Below are positions 6,785 through 16,700 of a stretch of DNA of 46,224 bases, piece after piece (position 1 is the stretch's first letter; each line of letters opens with the position of its first letter). The position numbers and the translations under genes were made by a program. The stretch is from a virus: positions 1 to 46,224 of IMG/VR virus record IMGVR_UViG_3300027631_000039; one strand, given 5' to 3'. The notes under the pieces are model-generated. The model searched no databases. It was not told the DNA's origin and was given only the letters and a program-made list of their open reading frames with translations.

Positions 6785-9700
6785 TTACTGAGTAAATGGT
6801 ACACTACGTATTTCAAACTTATCCCAATTCTGTGGTTTGTACGGATAATACTCCTGAACCATTGTATATACACCAGACGCTTTACCATTAACTGTACAAG
6901 TTAAAGCCCCTGAACCACCTGAACAACCATAACCAATTGATTGATTATTAGCATCTAAAAATGTTGTTGAACCTAACTTATCAAAGGTAAAATTAGGGTC
7001 TTCAATTTTTAACACAATATATTTACCGTTAGTTTGTTGGATATTACGATAACTATAATCATTACCTTGTAAACTATCAAAGGTACCTAAATTAACTATC
7101 TTAAGATATGATGGTGGTTGTGGGACATTTGCCGGTGGTGGTACCGCCGAAACATTACCGGTAACCGGATTAATAATATTAATAGCTTCCTGTACTCTAC
7201 TTTCAATATTTGTAATATCAGTAGGATTCATTGTTGTGTATTCATCTTCATTTTTAGGAATACCATTATCTGAATATAATATTAAAAATTTAGCAATATC
7301 TTTAGCATCAATAGTTTTAATCATACTAACTCTTTTTGAATATCTTTCAATTAAAAAATTAATATGGTCATTAACACTATTAAAGATGGCATACGCTGTC
7401 TGAGATTTACCATCAGGTGAATTACTTGAATCACAATAATACTTAGTCATAAAATATTTATCCCCTGTTGCTCCCCAATATGGATTTAAATTAACACCAC
7501 TATAATTATGACCAACCGTTTGAAGATTCAGAAACCCATTTGATGAGCTTAAATACATTTTAGCAAAAACTGCGTATCTAATTTTGTTATCAGTATTTGT
7601 TGATATTATTGAAATAACATCCGAATAATTAACAGTCGTTGCTGAAGGTTTTTCAAGAGTATACTTATCATAATTACTAATTGGTTTACACGTTTGTGTA
7701 CTATCACTTTTAGTCCCAACAGGCTTAGTTAAATTTTTAACCTTATCTTCTGTCTGTTTTTTAATGTTTGTATTACTAGTTGTCCCTGTTGATGAAGCTT
7801 TTGCCTTATCAGCCTTTTCTTGAGCGACTTTATCAATAATTGTCTTTAATAATGTTGTTTTAAGAGATTGTAAATAATTTTCAACTTTAGGTAATGATGC
7901 CGTTGGTTGTCTAATACCTTCAATAACTGTTTCAAAATGACCAGGATTTATTGTATGATTAACACTTGTAATCATATACGGACCACTAAACATTGGTACA
8001 TTTCTTAAGTTAAAGTACATTGTTGGTTGTATTATTGCGTTCCCCATCATAGTAATGGTACAAGAATAACTTCTATTTTTGTATACGTTATATAATGAAG
8101 TACTTTGTGTTGAACCTCCTCTATTCCCGGACTGATTCGCCATTTGGTTAATAACTTCCAAAGATTCTGCGGTTGATTTACCGGGATTTTGGGACACATT
8201 AAACCCTTGAAATATTGATTGATTTTGAGGTCCAATATCCACATTAAATCCGACCACTTTGTTTGATTTATCCCAATCTTTTTTTCCAATTTGGTTTTCC
8301 AATAATGGGTTATCACTAGCGCGTCTTAAATCAAACGCATCATTTCTAAAACGATAATCAACGTTATTTTTTAAATCTAATTGTTCACTTGGTTTACCAC
8401 CATAAAAACAAACCATTTTTGCGGAAGAGTTTCTATAATCAACATTTAAAAAAGTCCCAAACATTGTGTTTGCAAATTCTAAAGTCCCTTCAGGATTTGG
8501 TTTAGCGTTTTTAACCGCGTCTTGTACATTATAGAAATTAATATATGATGGAATATTCATAACAACAAAATTATTCTCAACCAATATTGTTTGAATATAA
8601 GTTAACATATTTGATTTAACATTAATATCTGTTAACCTATCTTTTAGTTTAATAACATCAACTAATATTTTATCCCCCACATCACGACTTGCTCTATCCA
8701 ATAATAAGATATCTTCAAATAATGTTTTTGTTTTAAAATCGTTTCCGGCAATCCACTTATCGTTTGTCGCTTTAAATGACTCCCATAATTCCACTTTACT
8801 TTGTGGACTATCTAACACACTTGTTGTTTTTTGTTGAGGAGTATCATTAACATTAGGTAACTCTTTTTGGAGTTTAATCATTAAATTATCTAAAATCTTT
8901 TTGTTGAACGCATCTATACCATTTAAATAATCATTAATTAATATAATGAATTTATCATAATTCAATGTTGGGTCTTTTAATTTTTGAGTAGCGTAGACTT
9001 TAATTATTGGATATAAATTAGTTATACTTTCAACAGTAAACGCAACATTACAATCAATAAAGAAATCGGTTATATATGAACCACTATCTTTATATGTTAA
9101 TTCAGGTATGTCAGAAAATCCAACATATGTTCTCAAAGCATTCCAAGCACTTGGATATGTTGTTTGTGACAAAGCTAAGGTTGTTTGACTTGGTAAACCA
9201 TTCGGTGTATTAGGTGTATAATAGTCCCACGTAAAAGGTGACGTTATATTGTGTTTTGAAAATGTATAAAACAACCTTTTGTCAAACCCTCCCGGATTAC
9301 CATACTTAAACACAATATCATAATTTAAAAATTGTGTAATAAGATTTGACAAATTAGTTAATTGTCTTGATTGAATATCGATAACAGTACCGTCACTTCC
9401 TAATCCATTAACCGTAGGTACAACCATCATACTTGTCATTAATTTTTGGAAATTACTAAATGACTTATCTGTTTCCGTATCCACCTCAGAATCATCTTCA
9501 TCAAAAGTATATATTGATTTAGAAAATTCTAAAAATTTAGTTTCAAACTTGTCTAATATGTTTTTTTCAAAAACCGAAAACATTTCACTAATATTTGTGT
9601 AATCATCACTAACACCATTAAATGAATAATTTTGTTGAGCACTTTGACCTGAAAATACTTGTTTTAAATATTGACTAGGGGTTGGTTTAACCAATTTAGT

Positions 9701-12700
9701 ATTGTCAAAATAACCATAGTTCGGTGCCGACCAAAATAACCTAACAGAACCATTATACATAGACGTATTACCGGTAACCTCAATTTTAAGACTACCATCA
9801 GGATTAAAACACTCATTAAATGTTTGGTTAAATAATGAACCTTGAGAAGGCATCACATATGACGATATTTTATCCGGTGTCTTAACTGATACTGACCAGG
9901 GAATTACTTTAATAAACCTAGTATTACCGGTAGCAACACCATTTGAACCATTAATAACACTATCAACAACATTATTTAATGTCACACCTTTATTAAACCC
10001 ATTTTGTATGTCCGCATTAGTAAACCCTGAATAAACTTCAAATCCTTGATAAAAGACATTGAAGTCATTTATTAATTTTGGATAGAAACCTGTATTAATT
10101 GTTGTTGTGTTTGCTGAAAAATTTGCAGAAAATAATGGAAAACTTGTATCTACAGTATTTTGTAACACAACACTAGTCACACCTGTTTGACCAGGAATTG
10201 TGAATGTGTATGTTTTAGTTGGGTTAGAACTAACTGGGTCATAATTTATATTAGCATCAAAATTTTTCCAAGAGTTGTCTAAAATATCAACACCATTATT
10301 AACATATGTTTTATAACGATACCAAATAGACCCCATCTTCAATATCCAAGCGTAAGGCATTTTATGGACAGCACCAAATTTCTTTAATGTTGCAAAAAGG
10401 TAATCTAAATCTTTTTTAGTACCACCTTCATATGTTTTCGATTTTTCACGTAAAGTCGTTAATGGTAAACTATTTAAAAACAAATATGCTGACGACACAT
10501 AAGGGTATTGGTCGCTATTTTTAAATTTACTAACCCCCTCTTGAATTGAGTTAATAAAATAAGGCGTGTTAAACATTGATGTTGTTTGATAAGTACTAAC
10601 CCCACCACTATAATTATGGTATACAATATCACCCTCTGTTGGTAATTGAACATCATAAGTTCTTGTACTATAGAAATTACTTAAATTAGTTTTATCAACC
10701 ACCGGAGCAACAATTGTTTTATAAACAAAATTTGTTATTGGTCTATTCACATCGACTGATTGAGTGTCTGTGAAATTTGAAATAATTTTTTTATTTAAAT
10801 TATATGTTAACCCTTTGGTTGTATTAAACGCCAATTTATAGTCTAAACTACCACCATTAGCCAATCCACCCTGAATCCATTTTGTATTTGTAAAAGGATA
10901 GGTGTCTTCTAAATCAACATCATTAGATGTTGTTGAATTAGTTATATATTGAGTAACTAAACCTTCGTTATTTAAGGAAACTAATGGTTGAGATAAACTA
11001 TCTGTTAAGATATCCGAATTAACAAATTCAAATCCGGCATTCTCAACAATGTTTTTAATATACCCTGTATTGAAAATACCTCGTATGTAGTTTTGCCAAC
11101 TCTCACCAATTCCTTCATTTGAAATTTGTTTTAAAACACTTTCAAAATTTGTTCCATTAAACCCATACTCTTTTAATTTTTTAATTAAAAATGGATTATC
11201 CGTACCTAAACTATTTTTAATATTAATTGTTTCACCGTCCGCGATTATATTCGTGATATTATTTGTGTCACCCACATTATTGGTCGCTCTACTTAATCTT
11301 GAATAATGTGAACTAAAATAAACTCTTTCATATATTTCATAGAAAAATTTAACATCTTCTTTATTATTAAAGACCGCATTACTAATCGGAAATTCGATAG
11401 CATTTAATGAAACTCTCTTAGGTTCCGTCAAACTATTTGATGTTGGTGCCACCGGAGATGGTGGACTTTCTCTCTGTACAAAGGCTCTTAAAAATTCTTC
11501 AACAAATTCTATTTCCGGCCAAACATCATTTAAAAACCCTTTAGTTTCCCCAATAATATCATTATCACCAGGATATCTTAATTCATATTTTTCTTGACCA
11601 TTTTCTCCTGTTGTTTCTTTAATAACTTGAGGCCAAGGATAAACAGGTTGATTTACATCATCCCCTGAATTTTTATTATCGGCACTTGCTCCCGCAATTT
11701 GTTTATTAAAGATAACATTCTTTCTAATTTTGTTATCTCTCTGTTCCCAAGCTTTTGTATGAACATCATCCATTAAACGTAAGAAAGCCTCACCATTGGC
11801 AAAAACAACCGCAAGTACGTTTCTAATTGTTGGGACAAACCCGATTCCATTATCTTTACTCTGTAATAATTCAGACAACGCAATGGTTAATTTTTCTTGA
11901 ATCTCTTCTCTTTTTGTTTTTAAATCTTTCCCTATTTTATCAATTAAGTCCACAAATTTACCCGTACCTTCAAAAATAAAATAATCATAATTGACTTGTG
12001 TTTTACCATCGGTATTTGTTATATCTAAACTATTAAAAATGTTATTTTTAATTAAATCTGATTTAAAATTACTAATATCTAAATCTGTTGGTTGACTTGA
12101 TTTTTTTTGTGCTTTATATGATTCAACAAAGTCAATATCATTTCCTTGAACTTGTTTTGTGAATACTTTATATTCAATAGCACTTGGTATACTACAAGCG
12201 GTTTCCTTACCACTAATAGTATACTTACCCTTTGTCCCACAAGTTTTATTACCAGCTAATAAAGCGTTATATTTATCAATTAACCCTTTAAGTTTGGTTA
12301 TAGCATCACTTCTTTTTTGAGGTGTATTAATTTCCGCCTTAAATGTGTAAACTCTCGAACCACCCGTTTTTAAAATGAAAAAATTCTCAGTATCCATATA
12401 GGTATTAAACCAAGATTGTGGTGTATAATAAAACACATTACCTTGATAATCCTGTAAATTACTATTATATGTGTCTAAATCCGTTAATGGGTCCAAATTT
12501 TGTTTAGTGAATGAATCAAGAATATTTTTAATAAAATTTTCAATTCTTTCTTTCATTTGCATCAAAGTAATCTCCGGAAAATCATCAGGTATCATACCTT
12601 TTGATTTATATTCACTATACAATTCTCTAATTTTTTGATATCCTCTTTCAACAACTAAATCTTCAACTTTTGATTTTGAACCACCACCTTTAGTTGTTTG

Positions 12701-13477
12701 AATTTTTAATCTTGATTGGTACATATGTGGTGTCGCCATTAATGCTCCCATAGTAACTTCAGTCAAAACTGTATATTTGTAGGTATAAAAAGTTAAATCT
12801 ACATTGAAATTCCCATCGGCAGCGTTATATGTTGTTGTAAAGTTTTGTAACATTAACCCCAATCTAACTGCTTTACCATAGTAACCTTTAATTGTTAAAT
12901 AAAACAACGGATATGGTAAATTAAAGAAGGCGGCATATGGTGAGTTATCCCCACCTTCAAATAAGGCTCTTCCTTTAATATCAACTAATCTCATAGAGAT
13001 TGTTGGTAAAAAATCTAACCCTTGACGAATACTAATTGAGACAATACCTAATAACCCATTATCAACAGAACCCGCCTTACCATTTGAGTTCATTGTTTGA
13101 GTTATATAATAATCATCACTATTATTTGGATTTTGTATTGAGTTTAGTTTTGGTTGATTAACACCGTTACCTTTAATAGTGTCTTTACCTGTTAATTCAT
13201 CAGTATATGAATTATCTAACTTACCTTTATTACCAGGATTTAAAAAATTAATCTTGGCAATAGAAACTGTTCTAATTGAGTCATTATTTGCGGTACCAAT
13301 AGCCAACTTAGTTCTTGGTAATAAATTACACTCTAAGTTTGCATACATCACCAAATCTTCTTGACGAACATATCTTTCTTTTACATTATTATCAGCATCA
13401 ACAACCTTATTTGGGTCTACAATTGTTATATTATTGTAATCGAATTCTACTAATATATTTTCTGACCTATCTACCAT
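6785..13477 (-). CDS. Giant baseplate hub protein with C-terminal peptidoglycan-hydrolase-like region
   Basis: A 2230-aa protein. The N-terminal part (about 140-240, with GLLGIVSISIRQGLDFLPTI and PYPLFYLTIKGYYGKAVRLG) resembles tail-tube/hub barrels. Near 1800-1866 there is the hub-type segment with NVPMFSGPYMITSVNHTIN and FETVIEGIRQP, seen in gp27/gpD/VgrG-like hubs. A Lys/Ala-rich linker follows at about 1880-1930. Residues about 1940-2040 (RYAVFAKMYLSSSNGF, GVNLNPYWGATG, TAYAIFNSVNDHINFLIERY) look like a glucosaminidase/lysozyme-type fold, although the expected catalytic Glu is not obvious. The long middle is beta-rich and unrecognised. It probably replaces T4 gp27 plus gp5: the hub at the tube tip that breaches the cell wall. 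It overlaps gp53 by 11 bp. Confidence 0.75.
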   Translation of the reverse strand: MVDRSENILVEFDYNNITIVDPNKVVDADNNVKERYVRQEDLVMYANLECNLLPRTKLAIGTANNDSIRTVSIAKINFLNPGNKGKLDNSYTDELTGKDTIKGNGVNQPKLNSIQNPNNSDDYYITQTMNSNGKAGSVDNGLLGIVSISIRQGLDFLPTISMRLVDIKGRALFEGGDNSPYAAFFNLPYPLFYLTIKGYYGKAVRLGLMLQNFTTTYNAADGNFNVDLTFYTYKYTVLTEVTMGALMATPHMYQSRLKIQTTKGGGSKSKVEDLVVERGYQKIRELYSEYKSKGMIPDDFPEITLMQMKERIENFIKNILDSFTKQNLDPLTDLDTYNSNLQDYQGNVFYYTPQSWFNTYMDTENFFILKTGGSRVYTFKAEINTPQKRSDAITKLKGLIDKYNALLAGNKTCGTKGKYTISGKETACSIPSAIEYKVFTKQVQGNDIDFVESYKAQKKSSQPTDLDISNFKSDLIKNNIFNSLDITNTDGKTQVNYDYFIFEGTGKFVDLIDKIGKDLKTKREEIQEKLTIALSELLQSKDNGIGFVPTIRNVLAVVFANGEAFLRLMDDVHTKAWEQRDNKIRKNVIFNKQIAGASADNKNSGDDVNQPVYPWPQVIKETTGENGQEKYELRYPGDNDIIGETKGFLNDVWPEIEFVEEFLRAFVQRESPPSPVAPTSNSLTEPKRVSLNAIEFPISNAVFNNKEDVKFFYEIYERVYFSSHYSRLSRATNNVGDTNNITNIIADGETINIKNSLGTDNPFLIKKLKEYGFNGTNFESVLKQISNEGIGESWQNYIRGIFNTGYIKNIVENAGFEFVNSDILTDSLSQPLVSLNNEGLVTQYITNSTTSNDVDLEDTYPFTNTKWIQGGLANGGSLDYKLAFNTTKGLTYNLNKKIISNFTDTQSVDVNRPITNFVYKTIVAPVVDKTNLSNFYSTRTYDVQLPTEGDIVYHNYSGGVSTYQTTSMFNTPYFINSIQEGVSKFKNSDQYPYVSSAYLFLNSLPLTTLREKSKTYEGGTKKDLDYLFATLKKFGAVHKMPYAWILKMGSIWYRYKTYVNNGVDILDNSWKNFDANINYDPVSSNPTKTYTFTIPGQTGVTSVVLQNTVDTSFPLFSANFSANTTTINTGFYPKLINDFNVFYQGFEVYSGFTNADIQNGFNKGVTLNNVVDSVINGSNGVATGNTRFIKVIPWSVSVKTPDKISSYVMPSQGSLFNQTFNECFNPDGSLKIEVTGNTSMYNGSVRLFWSAPNYGYFDNTKLVKPTPSQYLKQVFSGQSAQQNYSFNGVSDDYTNISEMFSVFEKNILDKFETKFLEFSKSIYTFDEDDSEVDTETDKSFSNFQKLMTSMMVVPTVNGLGSDGTVIDIQSRQLTNLSNLITQFLNYDIVFKYGNPGGFDKRLFYTFSKHNITSPFTWDYYTPNTPNGLPSQTTLALSQTTYPSAWNALRTYVGFSDIPELTYKDSGSYITDFFIDCNVAFTVESITNLYPIIKVYATQKLKDPTLNYDKFIILINDYLNGIDAFNKKILDNLMIKLQKELPNVNDTPQQKTTSVLDSPQSKVELWESFKATNDKWIAGNDFKTKTLFEDILLLDRASRDVGDKILVDVIKLKDRLTDINVKSNMLTYIQTILVENNFVVMNIPSYINFYNVQDAVKNAKPNPEGTLEFANTMFGTFLNVDYRNSSAKMVCFYGGKPSEQLDLKNNVDYRFRNDAFDLRRASDNPLLENQIGKKDWDKSNKVVGFNVDIGPQNQSIFQGFNVSQNPGKSTAESLEVINQMANQSGNRGGSTQSTSLYNVYKNRSYSCTITMMGNAIIQPTMYFNLRNVPMFSGPYMITSVNHTINPGHFETVIEGIRQPTASLPKVENYLQSLKTTLLKTIIDKVAQEKADKAKASSTGTTSNTNIKKQTEDKVKNLTKPVGTKSDSTQTCKPISNYDKYTLEKPSATTVNYSDVISIISTNTDNKIRYAVFAKMYLSSSNGFLNLQTVGHNYSGVNLNPYWGATGDKYFMTKYYCDSSNSPDGKSQTAYAIFNSVNDHINFLIERYSKRVSMIKTIDAKDIAKFLILYSDNGIPKNEDEYTTMNPTDITNIESRVQEAINIINPVTGNVSAVPPPANVPQPPSYLKIVNLGTFDSLQGNDYSYRNIQQTNGKYIVLKIEDPNFTFDKLGSTTFLDANNQSIGYGCSGGSGALTCTVNGKASGVYTMVQEYYPYKPQNWDKFEIRSVPFTQ

Positions 13478-13793
13478 AATAAAAGAAGTGATTATCTAAT
13501 TCATTTTTATAATCTTGTAGAGAAGCTACTAAAGGAAATGGAATAGTCAAGATAGCACCATCAGGAATAGACCATTCTTCACACCCATATACCGTATTTG
13601 CAGCAAGTATTAACCACCCAAATGTAGGTGAGTTATAGTATTGTTGTGAGATTTTATCCATTCGAGATTGTCCTAATTTATAGATATATCTTTTATCTGT
13701 TGATTTACTTGGCAATGGAACGTGGGGAACAATAGTTTGACTCCCATTTAATAAAAATTCGTTATACCTGTTGTAATTTTGTCTTCCCGCCAT
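13467..13793 (-). CDS. 53: Baseplate wedge protein, T4 gp53-like (LysM-type fold)
   Basis: A 108-aa protein matching the layout of gp53. It has RYNEFLLNG and IVPHVPLP near the N-terminus, then RMDKISQQYYNSPTFGWLIL and AANTVYGCEEW, and the LysM-like closing strand IPDGAILTIPFPL. In T4 gp53 joins neighbouring wedges around the hub when the baseplate closes. T4 gp53 is about 196 aa, so this is the core only. Its stop overlaps the start of the hub gene and it begins 2 bp after the 1658-aa baseplate gene, so these three are translationally coupled. Confidence 0.8.
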   Translation of the reverse strand: MAGRQNYNRYNEFLLNGSQTIVPHVPLPSKSTDKRYIYKLGQSRMDKISQQYYNSPTFGWLILAANTVYGCEEWSIPDGAILTIPFPLVASLQDYKNELDNHFFYYGR

Positions 13794-13795
13794 TT

Positions 13796-16700
13796 TTAAT
13801 TAAATTGTGTTTTATCTGTCCAAATAGTTTTATCACCATTGTTATTACCTTTATATAATAATTGTAAATCAGCACTTTGTTTTGCAATTGTTGTTGAGTT
13901 CGGTGTTGTCGTATATGTAAATTTACGTGATTTTCCTTTATTGTAAGCACTAGTATTAAGATATGTTACATACTCAGCATTTTTCTTAATACTAACATAT
14001 CGTTTTGATTCCGCCTTTAATTCATTATCAACCCTATCTTTAAATGTGTCACATATTTTATCAAATTGTTTTGTTAAACTACTTGGTGAAGTTATTTTAG
14101 ATAACTCACCTGATATAATAGTTGTTTTAAAACTTTGAAGTTTATTTTTATTATTAAAAATTTGAGCCATAACCATAAAGAAACTTTTATCACTTAAGTT
14201 AGTTTCATCAAATGATGTTGAACTTGGTGTAAAACTTCCCGGTTTATCATATGTTTTTCCTGGTATAATACCTTGTGCTGGATTACTAATGAAATCACCA
14301 TATTTCATTAATCTAGCACCAACTAATTGAAAATCTCTCCATAATTCTTCATAAGTATTTGATGGTGGACCATCACTTGCTTTATCAACCTCAGATGTAC
14401 CTGAAAGACTATATATTTTAGGACCTAAATTATCAATAATAAGACCATCTGTTAATGTTGTTACTAAATTAACTTTTCTAAACACTTGAACCATTGTTTG
14501 TTCTTGTTGAGTAATATTATTACCGATTTGAGTAATACCATTACTAAAATCGTTTTTATAATCATTAACATATTTTTTTAAATTGTCTTTAACACGTTTG
14601 ATAACTGTTTCATCATTATATTGTAATGCTTTTAACCCAACTATTAATATGTTTGTACCGCTATCAATATCCGCAATCACACTATTAAATAATTCATCAA
14701 CACTTGGTTGGAACGATTGTTTACCAAAAATAGTAACTTTTTGAGGTTGGTTTGGTATTGTAAAATCTCCATTAATATATTGTCTTGTTTTACACATTAA
14801 TTGCCAAATTCCATCGTTATAAGATTTTGTTGTGCTTTCCGCTTGATTAACAATGTTAGTGTAATACTCTTTAGTAACTTCCAATAATTTATCCATTATT
14901 GATTTATAGTTAATGTCACCAGTATCACCATCAGCGTTTGGTACTGTTGTCATAATATCACCAATAGTTGTTCCCGCGTCATTTGTTTGTTGATTATTAA
15001 CATCGTTCGAACTAACCGTTGGTTGAGTACCAACAATTGACTGTACCATTTGAGCATCTAATGCACTTGTATCTTCTGTCGCTGTTGCTCTATCATCATA
15101 TATTTCAGTATTTGCATAATAATTGAACGATAATGCGTTTTGTAACTCTTCAACCGGTTTTGCAAGACCCATACCACCAATCATATCAAAAGCCATTGTT
15201 ACTTTAGCCAACATTGGTTGAACACCGATTCCTTCAGGATTCATATCTAAAAGTAATGGTTCATAACTAAAACTAACCGTACTTGGAATAATTTTAGTAT
15301 TATAAAAATCACCAATTCTTAGAACTAACACAGGAGGTGCACCAAATGCGGTATTTGAGGCGTCATTGTATTTTGGTTTACCATCTGTACCAATAACAGG
15401 AATTGTTTCACCAGGTCTAACACATTGGTTTAAGAACGTTAAACGGGCGTTTAATCCCTCAGGTGTCATAGAGTGAAAAGCTGGATTAAAATATTTAACT
15501 TTATCCTGTATTGAATCATAAACCATTGGTGAATTCTCCTTAATTGCTTCAAAATAATCACACTCAGATAACATTTGTCTAATAATTTTTTTAGTAATAC
15601 CTTCCTTAATTTTTTGTTGTATAGTAACAATTGGTTCAACAGGTGGTGTTGTAGCCCCTGTTGTTGGTGGAACAACTCTAGGTGGGTCCGGTACCGGTGT
15701 TGGTGTTGGAGACGGTGTTACTTTAATGTTTTGAATTTTAACACGTCTACAAGCCATTGCGTTTACTGAGAAAACTTGAGCAACTTTATTAGTTGCTTGA
15801 TTAGGAGTAATTTGAGCATTAATGTCATTAGTACAATTAACTTGGGCACCTAAACCCAATGGACTAACAGGTATAGAAATTGTTTCACCCGCAGCAACAG
15901 TGTTTATTGTTAATGATTTATCATCAATATATTTTGCTAATGTGTCCGCACCAACAGGAAATGTCTTTAAAAAATTAATAACCGAATCATATCGTCTTTT
16001 AGATAAATCCTCATTATAACTTTTTGATGCCGGAGCAGATGCTGAGGCAATCATATCAATAACAATTGACCCTTTTTTATTTTTTAGAATATTAAGAGCA
16101 TCCGTAAAGAAGTTTTTCTCCCCCTGTGTAATAAATTTAAAATTTTCAATTATTACATTTTTAAAAAATTCTGTTGTATTTTTACTACTTGACCCCGCAT
16201 TAAACACCCCATCAGCCATTGCTTGATATCTACCAATATTCATATTATCAACATAAGTGTTGTAATCACTAAGATACGCACTACTTGCCGTAGTCGAACC
16301 TTTTTTAGGTGGGCCAGGAATATCATTATCAAAATAAAACGCAAATTCTTTATATCTATTTTGGAAATCCGCAATTGTTGTATCCGGATTTGTTTGTGGT
16401 GTTTCTTTATTATTAATAGTGTTATCATCCCCTTTTTCAGCAACAACAGCCTTAACTTGACTCTCATTTACTTTTGGGTTTGTTAATATTTTTTGATAAG
16501 TATATAAATCCTTAATCGGAATTGTGTTAAATTTTTGAGCTAATTTATAAATATCGTATTTCACACAACCAGCAAAAAATGAATCCATTATTGAATTAAT
16601 TCTATCTTTTTTCTGACCTTTTAATTGTTTTTCAACAATCGTATTCATAATAGAAGGGTGGTCAACAATAATCTTCCAACTTAACGTACCACTTCTTCTA

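Noticed and set aside
15575-15769. Plus-strand Trp/Cys/Asn-rich open frame opposite the 1658-aa baseplate gene
   Set aside because: Composition is that of a reversed Pro/Thr/Gly coding stretch; an antisense shadow.
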